Source: an uncultured Novosphingobium sp.
GTDB taxonomy: Bacteria > Pseudomonadota > Alphaproteobacteria > Sphingomonadales > Sphingomonadaceae
Reading direction: 5' to 3'
Assembly: GCA_937897535.1 (NCBI GenBank)
Contig: CALCQB010000319.1
Span: 1 to 20,571, forward strand
DNA: 20,571 nt
Made by a program: the position numbers and the translations under genes. The notes under the pieces are model-generated. The model was not told the origin of the DNA. It made no database searches and was given only the letters and a program-made list of their open reading frames with translations. Below are positions 7,315 to 14,984 of this stretch, piece after piece; within the stretch, counting starts at the first letter, position 1; each line of letters starts with the position of its first letter.

Positions 7315-9615
7315 TCAGAATTCCAATTGCAGCTCGACCCCCCAGGTGCGGTTGGGGATACGGTCGCCGAACCAGAACACGCCGGCTTCGCTCGACCGCA
7401 CCACCCGCGCACCGCCGTGGAAGATATCGCTGACGAAAGCCGAAAGCTTGAACTCCTTCAGCGCGTTCATGTGGCCGGTATAGGTCAGCGAGGCATCGAC
7501 CGAAGTGTGCGAAGGGATGATTTCACGACTGAATCCAGCCGCATCGACGCTCGATTCGGTCGCGTACTTGTCGACGTACTTGACGTTCGCGCCGAGCATC
7601 ACGGTGTCCTCACCGCCGACGGGAATCGAATAGTCGGCCCCCAGGCTGGCGTTCCACTTGGGCGCATACCGCAGGTTCTTGGTTGCGCTGATGTCGTTGC
7701 CCAGCCCGTCGAGGTACGACAGGTACTTGGCGGAGAGGTACCCGGCCGAGCCGAAGAAGTGCAGATCCTGAACCGGCCGGAACTGGGCTTCGAGTTCGAC
7801 CCCCTGGAACCGCGCTTTGGACGCATTCACCACGAAGGTAATGGTCGAAGCCGGATTGAGCGGGTTGGCGCGGATCTGGTCTTCCTGCTTGTCCTTGTAG
7901 TCGGTCTGGAACACCGTGATGTTGAGCAGCGCCTTGTTATCGGCAAACTTGCTGCGGAAGCCGACTTCGTAGCTGTCGACGGTTTCGGGGGTGTACGGCC
8001 CGATCGTCTGCGGCAGCGAGCCGGGACGTCCGTTCCAGCCGCCTGAGCGGAACCCGCGCGACCACGAGGCATACATCATCACATCGGGGGTGAAGTTGTG
8101 ATCGATCGACACCCGCGGGGTGAACCGGTTGAACGCGAGGTGCGGGTTGACGCAAGGTCCATAAGTCGAGGTCGGATCGGGACAGTGGAAGGCCGGCACG
8201 GTGTACGGAGCCGGCTTGTCGACATGGAAGTCCTTGGTTTCGTGCGTGTAGCGCCCGCCCAGCGTGATCCGGGTCGCTTCGCCCAGCTTCCAGTAGGTTT
8301 CAGCAAAGGCAGCATAGGACTTGACCGTCTGGCCGGCGCTGAACGAATCGACGATGTTGGCCGGATTGCTGGTCCCGTCGATCAGGAAGACGTTCTGGAT
8401 GTCGAGGCTGTAGGTCGAGCGGAAGTAGTAGAGCCCCGCGACCATGTCGAACATTCCGCCCAGATCGGTATCGACGCGCAGTTCCTGGCTGAACTGGTCG
8501 CCATGGAGCTTGCGGACCGGGTGGAACAACGGCGTGTTCGGCAGGAACGCATCGCCTATGTTGTCGATGTCGAGGCTGTCCTTGTTCTTCATGTAGCCGG
8601 TTACCGACGTGATGTTGAACTTGTCGGCTTTGTAGACCATCTGCAGGCTGCCATTGTCGGCATCGAGCGGAACCGAGAAGGGTACCCCCGCGAACGAGGC
8701 GCGATAGCCGCTCGCTTCGTAGGCGGCCTGGTGGTTGGTGAAGCACAGGTTGAACACATCGCAGGCCAGCGAACCGGCCCGCGACATGTTGACGACCTGC
8801 GGATAGTGCGAGCGATCTCGCAGGTGCTCGTAGGTGAGCAGCGCCTCGAACTCGGGCGACGGCGTGAACAGCAGGGTGCCGGTGATGTCGAGCCGGTCGA
8901 GCCCCGGGTCGGCCTTCTTGGTCACGGCGTCATAGGTGAAGCTCTTGCCGTTGATCGAGAAGATGCCGACCTTCGCGGCCAGCACATCGGGGATCAGCGG
9001 GGCGTTGATGATCGCCTTGTAATCGTTGCGGCCATAGGAACCGACCGTGGCAGAGAGCTTGGCGCCCAATTCGCCGGTCGGGCGGGTGCGCCGGATGTTG
9101 ATGATGCCGCCCACGGTGTTGCGGCCGAACAGGGTGCCCTGCGGTCCGCGCAGGACTTCGATCGATTCAACGTCGAACATGTCGACCAGCGCGCCGGTGT
9201 TCGAGGCGAGGAAGATTCCGTCGATCGAGCTGGCCACCGCCGGTTCGAACGAACGCTCGATATCGGCGAAGCTGATTCCGCGGATCGAGGCCGAAAGCGT
9301 CGCACCGGAATACTGGACCGGGCCTAGCTGGACGTTGGGAATATATTTGGCGACCGAGCGGACGTCGGGCACAAACCGGTTTTCCAGCGCTTCACCGCTG
9401 ATCGCGCTGACCGCGACCGGAACATCCTGGACGTCTTCGACCCGCTTGCGGGCGGTGACGGTGATTTCTTCGAGGCCATCGGGCGAATCCGCACTGGCAG
9501 CGGCAGCATCGGCCGCTTCGGCGTAGGCCGGCATCGCCACCATGCAGCTGGCCGACAGCAGCGCGATGCGCAGCGCGCGACCCGCCAGTTTACGCGAATT
9601 CGAATTCCGGATCAT
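7315..9615 (-). CDS. TonB-dependent outer-membrane receptor 2
   Basis: A 766-residue receptor. The signal peptide ends with AYA at 30-32. The TonB box EITVTA is at 50-55, and the plug has IEVLRGPQGTLFGRNTVGG (152-170). The barrel ends in WGVELQLEF with a terminal Phe. Apart from one Cys in the signal peptide, the cysteines are two close pairs (C285/C291, C478/C488), probably loop disulfides. Start ATG 9615 has GGGGAG about 6 bases upstream. It shares architecture with receptor 1 but differs clearly in sequence. It probably imports the substrate handled by neighbouring minus-strand enzymes (SDR, MDR, SnoaL-like), which is inference from linkage. The 136-bp gap upstream suggests its own promoter, although I see no convincing hexamers. 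Confidence 0.95.
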   Translation of the reverse strand: MIRNSNSRKLAGRALRIALLSASCMVAMPAYAEAADAAAASADSPDGLEEITVTARKRVEDVQDVPVAVSAISGEALENRFVPDVRSVAKYIPNVQLGPVQYSGATLSASIRGISFADIERSFEPAVASSIDGIFLASNTGALVDMFDVESIEVLRGPQGTLFGRNTVGGIINIRRTRPTGELGAKLSATVGSYGRNDYKAIINAPLIPDVLAAKVGIFSINGKSFTYDAVTKKADPGLDRLDITGTLLFTPSPEFEALLTYEHLRDRSHYPQVVNMSRAGSLACDVFNLCFTNHQAAYEASGYRASFAGVPFSVPLDADNGSLQMVYKADKFNITSVTGYMKNKDSLDIDNIGDAFLPNTPLFHPVRKLHGDQFSQELRVDTDLGGMFDMVAGLYYFRSTYSLDIQNVFLIDGTSNPANIVDSFSAGQTVKSYAAFAETYWKLGEATRITLGGRYTHETKDFHVDKPAPYTVPAFHCPDPTSTYGPCVNPHLAFNRFTPRVSIDHNFTPDVMMYASWSRGFRSGGWNGRPGSLPQTIGPYTPETVDSYEVGFRSKFADNKALLNITVFQTDYKDKQEDQIRANPLNPASTITFVVNASKARFQGVELEAQFRPVQDLHFFGSAGYLSAKYLSYLDGLGNDISATKNLRYAPKWNASLGADYSIPVGGEDTVMLGANVKYVDKYATESSVDAAGFSREIIPSHTSVDASLTYTGHMNALKEFKLSAFVSDIFHGGARVVRSSEAGVFWFGDRIPNRTWGVELQLEF

Positions 9616-9698
9616 ACCATCTCCCCTTGCGATTGCGACTTTAAGGCCCCGGATTGATCCGAAGTTTCCGCAATTGCAGGAGTTGGTAATCAGCAGGT

Positions 9699-9719
9699 TG
9701 CACCCGCCCTACTGGTGCA
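9699..9719. promoter_or_regulatory. Inverted repeat upstream of TBDR 2 (candidate operator)
   Basis: TGCACC (9699-9704) and GGTGCA (9714-9719) form a perfect 6-bp inverted repeat with a 9-base spacer, 84-104 bases upstream of the receptor start. The centre-to-centre distance is compatible with a dimeric helix-turn-helix regulator. No T-run follows on the minus strand, so a terminator for the preceding gene is less likely. Confidence 0.3.
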
Positions 9720-9751
9720 TTTGTTAGTCACGGGCAGACCTATTCTTTTAG

Positions 9752-10180
9752 CTAGCACCCCTTGGGAGCATGTTGGCGATGGATATTGCGGAAGCTGCGG
9801 CTGCGGAACAACCAGCGCCCATCGACCTTGACACAGGTATCTTCATAGACCCCACGATCGCGCATGGTGATCCCGTCCTGGTCATAGACCTCGGCGGTGT
9901 AGCTGCGCATCGTTGCATGGTCGCCGGCGACTTCGATCGAGCCGGGCCATGCTTCGAACATGATGCCCGGATAGCCCTTCATTGCCTCGATCCACATCGC
10001 CACGATCGCCGGACGGCCTGTGGTCGTGCCGAGTTCGGGATAGTCGGGCAGCGCCCATTCGCCATCCTCGGCCCAGGTCGCACCCCAGGCTTCGGCATCG
10101 CGCCGGGTCACCGCGTCGGCATAGGTTTCAAGCAGTTCGCGGATCGCGAGGCGATCGTCGGCCGGGCCAGTAAATGGCAT
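9752..10180 (-). CDS. SnoaL-like / NTF2-fold protein (first copy)
   Basis: A 142-residue protein with the start typical of the SnoaL-like family: DRLAIRELLETYADAVTRRDAEAWGATWAEDGEW. The central SIEVAGDHATMRSYTAEVYDQDG strand region and C-terminal RWLFRSRSF strand follow, the normal cone-shaped alpha+beta barrel order. The family includes polyketide cyclases, ketosteroid isomerase-like enzymes, dehydratases and aromatic dioxygenase beta subunits. No oxygenase alpha subunit is adjacent, and the reaction is not predictable. Start ATG 10180 has GGGAGA about 7 bases upstream. It lies between the Rieske ferredoxin gene (gap 78 bp) and TBDR 2 (gap 136 bp), all on the minus strand. Confidence 0.85.
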   Translation of the reverse strand: MPFTGPADDRLAIRELLETYADAVTRRDAEAWGATWAEDGEWALPDYPELGTTTGRPAIVAMWIEAMKGYPGIMFEAWPGSIEVAGDHATMRSYTAEVYDQDGITMRDRGVYEDTCVKVDGRWLFRSRSFRNIHRQHAPKGC

Positions 10181-10211
10181 AAGGTCTCTCCCGTTTGGTC
10201 TGGTGTCCAGT

Positions 10212-10247
10212 CTAGCCGGATGGCAGGTGCCGCGAACCTGTGGCTAG
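10212..10247. repeat. Nested inverted repeat between Rieske and SnoaL-like genes
   Basis: CTAGCC (10212-10217) and GGCTAG (10242-10247) enclose CAGGT (10224-10228) and ACCTG (10236-10240), giving a bulged hairpin. No T-run follows on the minus strand (the sequence continues ACTGGACACC). It may be an intercistronic mRNA structure or an operator; the evidence is structural only. Confidence 0.35.
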
Positions 10248-10258
10248 TGCGAGGCGGT

Positions 10259-10609
10259 TCAGACCAGGACCGGCAGCTCTTCCATCCCTGGGGCTGCATC
10301 GGGAACGGCCACCTCGATCATGCCATCGGTGATCCTTAGCGGAAACATCCGCAAGTCCTTGTAGGCTCCGCCGATGCAGTGCCCGTTCACGATATCGAAG
10401 CGGGCCCCGTGGAGCGGGCACATCACGGCACCACGCCGTATCCGCCCGCCCGACAGCAGCGAGGCCTGGTGGGTGCAGCGATCGTTGAGCGCGGAAAAGC
10501 CGTCATCGGTCCGCGCCACCAACACGTACCAGCCGCCGAGCTTGGCAGCGATCTTGCCGTCTTCGGGAAAGCGGTCCTCCGCGATCAGGGAATGCCAGGT
10601 TTCGGTCAT
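10259..10609 (-). CDS. Rieske-type [2Fe-2S] ferredoxin
   Basis: A 116-residue protein with the Rieske cluster signature C45-x-H47-x16-C64-x2-H67 (CTH ... CPLHG). The length is typical of small soluble ferredoxins that feed ring-hydroxylating dioxygenases, or of NirD-like proteins. There is no signal peptide or membrane anchor, so it is cytoplasmic. Start ATG 10609 (MTETWHSLI) is 7 bases after the SDR stop; the Shine-Dalgarno is poor (TAGG), so coupling to the SDR is likely. A longer in-frame reading to 10867 is antisense-like, low-complexity sequence over the SDR gene and is rejected. No oxygenase or ferredoxin reductase gene lies nearby, so its electron partner is unknown. Confidence 0.9.
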   Translation of the reverse strand: MTETWHSLIAEDRFPEDGKIAAKLGGWYVLVARTDDGFSALNDRCTHQASLLSGGRIRRGAVMCPLHGARFDIVNGHCIGGAYKDLRMFPLRITDGMIEVAVPDAAPGMEELPVLV

Positions 10610-10616
10610 CGTCGGC

Positions 10617-11363
10617 CTACAGCGTTGAGCCACCGTCGATACGGAATTCCGCACCGGTTGCGAAGGCGGATTCGTCGCTGGCGAGGTAGACGGCGATCGC
10701 GGCGATTTCCTCAGGCTTGCCCAGCCGCCCGAGCGGATGGGTCGCCACCCACGAGGCATAGAGCGCTTCGGGATCGGCCGACTGCGCCAGGACCTTGTCG
10801 ATGATCGGGGTGTGGATCGCGCCGGGATGGATCGAGTTGCAGCGGATGCCATAGCGCTGCTCGGCATAATGCAGCGCGCAGCTCTTTGTCAGGTGCGTGA
10901 CCGCCGCCTTGGCGGCGTTGTAGGCAGCGAGATTGCCTTGGGCCCGCACCCCGGTCATCGACGACATGTTGATGATCGAGCCACCGCCCGCCGCGCGCAG
11001 CAGCGGAATGGCGTGCTTGCAGCCCAGGAACACACCAACCACGTCGATCTCGATCTCGTGCATGAACTGCGCGAGCGTCACCTCCTCGATGCTGCCCAGC
11101 GTGGTTATACCGGCATTGTTGACCAGCACGTCGAGCGCATCGCAGGTACCGAGCGCGGCAAGCCAGCTGGCCTCGTCGGCGACATCGAGCCGCACGAACC
11201 GCGCCGCGTCGCCAAGCTCGGCGGACAGCGCTTCGCCGCCTGCCGCATCGATATCGCCGATCACAACTTGCGCGCCTTCGGCGACAAAACGCCGGGCAAT
11301 CGCCTCGCCCAATCCGGAGGCTCCGCCAGTGATCAGCGCGCGCTTGCCTGCAAGTCGGCTCAT
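10617..11363 (-). CDS. SDR-family oxidoreductase, classical
   Basis: A 248-residue classical short-chain dehydrogenase. TGGASGLG is at 12-19, D37 at the end of beta-2 suggests NAD, and NNAG is at 82-85. The catalytic residues fit S135, Y148 and K152 (SSMTG ... YNAAK), and SIHPGAIHT and FRIDGG are at the usual positions. Relatives include 3-hydroxysteroid and cyclic-alcohol dehydrogenases, but the substrate cannot be assigned. Start ATG 11363 is 4 bases after the stop of MDR copy C, and the Rieske gene starts 7 bases after its own stop. MDR-C, SDR and ferredoxin therefore form one tight transcriptional unit. Confidence 0.93.
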   Translation of the reverse strand: MSRLAGKRALITGGASGLGEAIARRFVAEGAQVVIGDIDAAGGEALSAELGDAARFVRLDVADEASWLAALGTCDALDVLVNNAGITTLGSIEEVTLAQFMHEIEIDVVGVFLGCKHAIPLLRAAGGGSIINMSSMTGVRAQGNLAAYNAAKAAVTHLTKSCALHYAEQRYGIRCNSIHPGAIHTPIIDKVLAQSADPEALYASWVATHPLGRLGKPEEIAAIAVYLASDESAFATGAEFRIDGGSTL

Positions 11364-11367
11364 GACG

Positions 11368-12375
11368 TCATATCCGCACGATCGTTTTGCCGGTGGTCAG
11401 CCCGCTCATCAGGTCGATGAACGCCTCGGGCAGTTTCTCGAACCCGTCGCGGACATTGGCGAGCGGCTTGAGCTTTCCTTCTGCCACCCAGCCATCGAGT
11501 TCGCGCTGCGCTTCGTCGAGCAGGTGCATGTAGTCATAGGTGATGAAGCCCTGCATTTTGAGGCGGTTCACCACCAGCTGCCACAGCGTGGTCACCCCGT
11601 GCGGGTGGTCGGCATCGTTGTACTGGCCGATCATCCCGCACACCGCGATCCGGCCGTGCAGCCGCATCAACGGCAGGATCGCCTCGAGCGTCGCACCGCC
11701 GACATTGTCAAAATAGACATCGACTCCATCGGGCGCAGCCTTGGCAATCTCGGCAGCGATATCGGGCGTGGCCCGATAGTCGATCGCGGCATCGGCCCCG
11801 AGATCGCCAACCACCCGGGCCTTGTCCGCCGATCCGACCAGGCCGATCACTTTGCAGCCGCGGGCCTTGGCGATCTGGACCACGGTCGATCCGGTCGCCC
11901 CGGCGGCGGCGCTGACCACCACAGTTTCGCCGGGCTTGGCCTCGCCGACCGCGAACAGTCCGACCCACGCAGTCAGTCCGACCGGGCCGAGCGCGCCCAT
12001 GTAGTGGTGCAATTCGCTGCCCGGCGCAGGATGGACCTTTTCCAGCCCGAGTGCATCGGGGCCGATCACATAGTGGTCCGACCAGGTGGCAAAGGCGCGT
12101 ACCAGCGTGCCGACCGGATAATCGGGGTTGTTCGATTCGATCACTTCACCGAGCGACATCCCGTTGATCGGTGCGCCCAGCGCCACCGGGGGCAGATAGC
12201 TCGGCCGGTCATCGAGGAAGCCGCGGATCGCCGGATCGACCGAGCCGACCCGCATCCTGACCAACATCTCGCCCTCGCCGGGGCGCGGCATCGGCGCTTC
12301 GACAAGCGCGAAGTCGGCGGGGGTCGGGACGCCTTCAGGACGGCGGACGAGAACTATCTGGCGGATCGTGGACAT
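11368..12375 (-). CDS. MDR-family NADP-dependent oxidoreductase (CurA / PTGR-like), copy C
   Basis: A 335-residue zinc-independent MDR reductase. The N-terminus VLVRRPEGVPTPADF and the SVDPAIRGFLDDRPSYLPPVAL block align closely with copy A. The Rossmann motif AAAGATGSTVVQIAK is at 156-170, and YFDNVGGATLE lies near 235. Relatives reduce enone or enal double bonds with NADPH. Start ATG 12375 has GGGGGAG directly upstream at good spacing. It is the first gene of the minus-strand series and diverges from the second SnoaL-like gene over a 106-bp intergenic region. Confidence 0.92.
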   Translation of the reverse strand: MSTIRQIVLVRRPEGVPTPADFALVEAPMPRPGEGEMLVRMRVGSVDPAIRGFLDDRPSYLPPVALGAPINGMSLGEVIESNNPDYPVGTLVRAFATWSDHYVIGPDALGLEKVHPAPGSELHHYMGALGPVGLTAWVGLFAVGEAKPGETVVVSAAAGATGSTVVQIAKARGCKVIGLVGSADKARVVGDLGADAAIDYRATPDIAAEIAKAAPDGVDVYFDNVGGATLEAILPLMRLHGRIAVCGMIGQYNDADHPHGVTTLWQLVVNRLKMQGFITYDYMHLLDEAQRELDGWVAEGKLKPLANVRDGFEKLPEAFIDLMSGLTTGKTIVRI

Positions 12376-12410
12376 TGCTCCCCCTTAGTCCTCCTGCACT
12401 CGCAGCACGG

Positions 12411-12426
12411 CTAGCCATAGCGCTAG
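12411..12426. promoter_or_regulatory. Inverted repeat in divergent intergenic region
   Basis: CTAGC (12411-12415) and GCTAG (12422-12426) form a 5-bp inverted repeat with a 6-base spacer, 36-51 bases upstream of MDR copy C and 56-71 bases upstream of the plus-strand SnoaL-like gene. The position suits a shared operator. Short CTAG repeats are under-represented in many bacterial genomes, which makes it slightly more notable, but chance is not excluded. Confidence 0.3.
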
Positions 12427-12481
12427 GTTCCGTCCAATGCAGTTTGTCCGCATCACCGCTGCTTGCCAAGGGAGACAGCAG

Positions 12482-12898
12482 ATGGCCATGACACCGCAGC
12501 AGATCGAACAGTTCGTCGATGATCTCTATGGCGCGACCGCAGTCGGGGACTGGGACAAGGCCGCCGGCATGCTGACCGACGACTTCTTCATCACCGAGGC
12601 CGATCCAATGCCGATGGCCGGGGTCTATCGTGGCAAATACGCGCTGCGCGACCTGTTCACCGAAGTTATGGGGATGGTCGATGTGGTCGGGCTGGACCGG
12701 GTCCAGACCACGGTCGGCGGCGACTATGCCGTGACCATCCTGTCATTCCGCTTTGCCGACCCGGCGCTCGCTCCGGCCGAACTGTGCGAGATGTTCCGGT
12801 TTCGCGACGGCAAATGCTGCGAGATCAGGCCCTACTATTTCGATCCGGCCCAATTCATCGCCGCCGTCGCCGCCAAACAGGCTGCCGCCGGGGCATGA
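12482..12898 (+). CDS. SnoaL-like / NTF2-fold protein (second copy)
   Basis: A 138-residue protein with an NTF2-like arrangement: an N-terminal helix pair (IEQFVDDLYGATAVGDWDKAAGMLTDDFFITEAD), a small-residue MAGVYRGKYALRDLF segment, and C-terminal strands ending FRFRDGKCCEIRPYYFDP. This resembles ketosteroid isomerase / limonene-epoxide hydrolase-like proteins, but catalytic residues cannot be assigned safely. Start ATG 12482 has GGGAGA about 7 bases upstream; an upstream in-frame ATG at 12437 lacks such a site, and ATG 12488 is a possible alternative. It diverges from MDR copy C and probably belongs to the same pathway. Confidence 0.8.
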   Translation: MAMTPQQIEQFVDDLYGATAVGDWDKAAGMLTDDFFITEADPMPMAGVYRGKYALRDLFTEVMGMVDVVGLDRVQTTVGGDYAVTILSFRFADPALAPAELCEMFRFRDGKCCEIRPYYFDPAQFIAAVAAKQAAAGA

Positions 12899-12967
12899 TG
12901 GAACCCAGGAGAGGCTGACTTGCCACCGCCATGGCTGAATTCCAGCGCGTGGACTGACTAGACGCAG

Positions 12968-12988
12968 GGCGGCAAGCCGCTTGCCGCC
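12968..12988. terminator. Perfect hairpin at the 3' end of thrS (no T-tract)
   Basis: GGCGGCAAG (12968-12976) and CTTGCCGCC (12980-12988) form a 9-bp perfect stem with a 3-base loop, 5 bases after the thrS stop codon on the minus strand. No T-run follows in either direction. It may end or protect both convergent transcripts (the SnoaL-like gene on plus, thrS on minus). The rest of the 12899-12992 gap shows no gene I can support. Confidence 0.5.
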
Positions 12989-12992
12989 TCGC

Positions 12993-14984
12993 TCAGCGCA
13001 GGTCCGGCGCGGTTGCCTCGTTGCGGATCAGCGCGATCGCCTCGGCCAGCGGCATGACCTTCTGATGCTCGGCGCCCAGCGTGCGGACCGCGACGGTGCC
13101 TTCCTCGGCCTCGCGCTTGCCGACCACCAGCAGGTGCGGAACCTTCTGCAGCGAGTGTTCGCGGACCTTGTAGTTGATCTTCTCGTTCCGCAGATCGCTC
13201 TCGACCCGGATCCCCGCGGCCTTGAGCTGCGCAGCGACATCGGCGGCGTAACCGTCGGCATCGGACACGATCGTTGCGACCACCGCCTGGACCGGCGCGA
13301 GCCAGACCGGCAGGCGACCGGCGAAATGCTCGATCAGGATGCCGATGAAGCGTTCATAGGATCCAAAGATCGCGCGGTGGAGCATGACCGGGCGGTGCTT
13401 CTCGCCATCCTCGCCGACATAGCTCGCGTCGAGCCGCTCGGGCAGGACCCGGTCGGACTGGACCGTGCCGACCTGCCAGGTCCGCCCGATCGCGTCGGTC
13501 AGGTGCCATTCGAGCTTGGGGGCATAGAACGCCCCTTCGCCGGGCAGTTCTTCCCAGCCATATTGCTCGGTGGCGAGCCCGGCGCGAACCACGGCATCGC
13601 GCAGTTCGTTCTCGGCCTTGTCCCAATCGGCATCGGAGCCGAACCGCTGGTCCGGGCGCAGCGCCAGCTTGATCGAATAAGTGAAGCCGAAATCCTGGTA
13701 GACCCGGTCGGCCAGCGCGCAGAAATCCTGCACTTCGGCGACGATCTGGTCCTCGCGGCAGAAGATGTGGGCATCGTCCTGGGTAAACTGGCGGACCCGC
13801 ATCAGCCCGTGCAGCGCGCCGTGCGGTTCGTTGCGGTGGCAGCAGCCGTTCTCATAGATCCGCAGCGGCAGATCGCGGTACGACTTGATCCCCTGACGGA
13901 AGATCAGGACGTGGGCCGGGCAGTTCATCGGCTTGAGTGCCATCCAGTCGGCCTCGCCGCTGATCACCGGGCCTTCGTCATCGACGTTCGGGACCTCGTC
14001 CGGGATCACGAACATGTTTTCGCGGTACTTGCCCCAGTGGCCGGACTGCTCCCACTGGCGCGCGTCCATCACCTGCGGGGTCTTGACCTCGCGGTAGCCC
14101 GCGCCGTCGATCGCGCGGCGCATATAGGCTTCAAGCTCGCGCCAGATCAGGTAGCCTTTGGGGTGCCAGAACACCGAGCCATGCGCTTCGGCCTGGAGGT
14201 GGAACAGGTCCATCTCGTTCCCGAGCTTGCGGTGGTCGCGCTTGGCCGCTTCCTCGAGCCGGGTCAGATGTTCCTCAAGCTGCTTCTTGTTGAGCCAGCC
14301 GGTGCCGTAGATCCGGCTGAGCATCGCGTTATTCTGATCGCCGCGCCAATAGGCCCCCGACACCCGCGTCAGCTTGAAGGCCTGCCCGTCGAGCTTCCCC
14401 GTAGAGGGCAGGTGCGGCCCGCGGCACATGTCGAGCCAGTCGTCGCCCGACCAGTAGACCGTCAGTGGCTCGTCGCCCGGCAGTTCGGCGGCCCATTCGG
14501 CCTTGAAGCTTTCGCCCTGTTGCTTCCAGCGCGAAATCAGTTGCTCGCGGCTCCAGACTTCGCGGCGCAGCGGCTTGTTGGCCTGGATGATCTTGCGCAT
14601 CTCGGCCTCGATCGCCGGCAGGTCCTCGTCGGTGAAGGGGCGGTCCTTGGGCGCGAAATCGTAATAGAACCCGTCGTCGGTCGATGGCCCGAAGGTGATC
14701 TGCGTTCCCGGAAACAGCGCCTGCACAGCCTCGGCCAGAACGTGGGCAAAGTCATGCCGGGCGAGTTCGAGCGCATCGGCCTCGTCGCGGCTCGTCACCA
14801 GCGCCAGGCTCGCATCGCCTGCGAACGGGCGGGTCAGGTCAACCAGCTCGCCATCGATCCGCGCGGCCAGTGCCGCCTTGGCCAGCCCCGGACCGATCGC
14901 CGCAGCGACATCGGCAGGGCTCGATCCGGCCGGCATTTCGCGGACCGATCCATCGGGAAGACTGATCTTGAGCAATTCAGGCAT
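12993..14984 (-). CDS. thrS: Threonyl-tRNA synthetase
   Basis: A 663-residue class II aminoacyl-tRNA synthetase that charges tRNA-Thr. The N-terminal TGS-like domain (1-62) is followed by the editing domain, with H77/H81 (HDFAH) and C187/H191 (DMCRGPH) matching the Ser-Thr editing site. In the catalytic core the zinc ligands fit C355 (MNCPAH), H406 (DDAHIF) and H536 (MLHRAIFGS); motif 2 is RIYENGCCHRNEPHG. The C-terminal anticodon-binding domain starts at about 560 (LPVWLAPVQ). The length is slightly above the E. coli protein (642). Start ATG 14984 (MPELLKISLPDG) has GAGAG 5 bases upstream. The gene is preceded by a leader peptide with five Thr codons, described separately, which suggests control by charged tRNA-Thr. 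Confidence 0.98.
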   Translation of the reverse strand: MPELLKISLPDGSVREMPAGSSPADVAAAIGPGLAKAALAARIDGELVDLTRPFAGDASLALVTSRDEADALELARHDFAHVLAEAVQALFPGTQITFGPSTDDGFYYDFAPKDRPFTDEDLPAIEAEMRKIIQANKPLRREVWSREQLISRWKQQGESFKAEWAAELPGDEPLTVYWSGDDWLDMCRGPHLPSTGKLDGQAFKLTRVSGAYWRGDQNNAMLSRIYGTGWLNKKQLEEHLTRLEEAAKRDHRKLGNEMDLFHLQAEAHGSVFWHPKGYLIWRELEAYMRRAIDGAGYREVKTPQVMDARQWEQSGHWGKYRENMFVIPDEVPNVDDEGPVISGEADWMALKPMNCPAHVLIFRQGIKSYRDLPLRIYENGCCHRNEPHGALHGLMRVRQFTQDDAHIFCREDQIVAEVQDFCALADRVYQDFGFTYSIKLALRPDQRFGSDADWDKAENELRDAVVRAGLATEQYGWEELPGEGAFYAPKLEWHLTDAIGRTWQVGTVQSDRVLPERLDASYVGEDGEKHRPVMLHRAIFGSYERFIGILIEHFAGRLPVWLAPVQAVVATIVSDADGYAADVAAQLKAAGIRVESDLRNEKINYKVREHSLQKVPHLLVVGKREAEEGTVAVRTLGAEHQKVMPLAEAIALIRNEATAPDLR

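Noticed and set aside
8098..9327. 409-codon plus-strand frame opposite TBDR 2
   Set aside because: Shadow frame of the receptor gene, low-complexity and without recognisable domains.
10610..10867. 86-codon N-terminal extension of the Rieske ferredoxin
   Set aside because: It overlaps the SDR coding sequence in another frame, is Ser/Arg/Pro-rich, and is unlike any ferredoxin N-terminus.
12920..12961. Short TTG-started ORF (LPPPWLNSSAWTD) after the second SnoaL-like gene, with an AGGAGA upstream
   Set aside because: Only 13 codons with a weak start and no recognised function; chance cannot be excluded.
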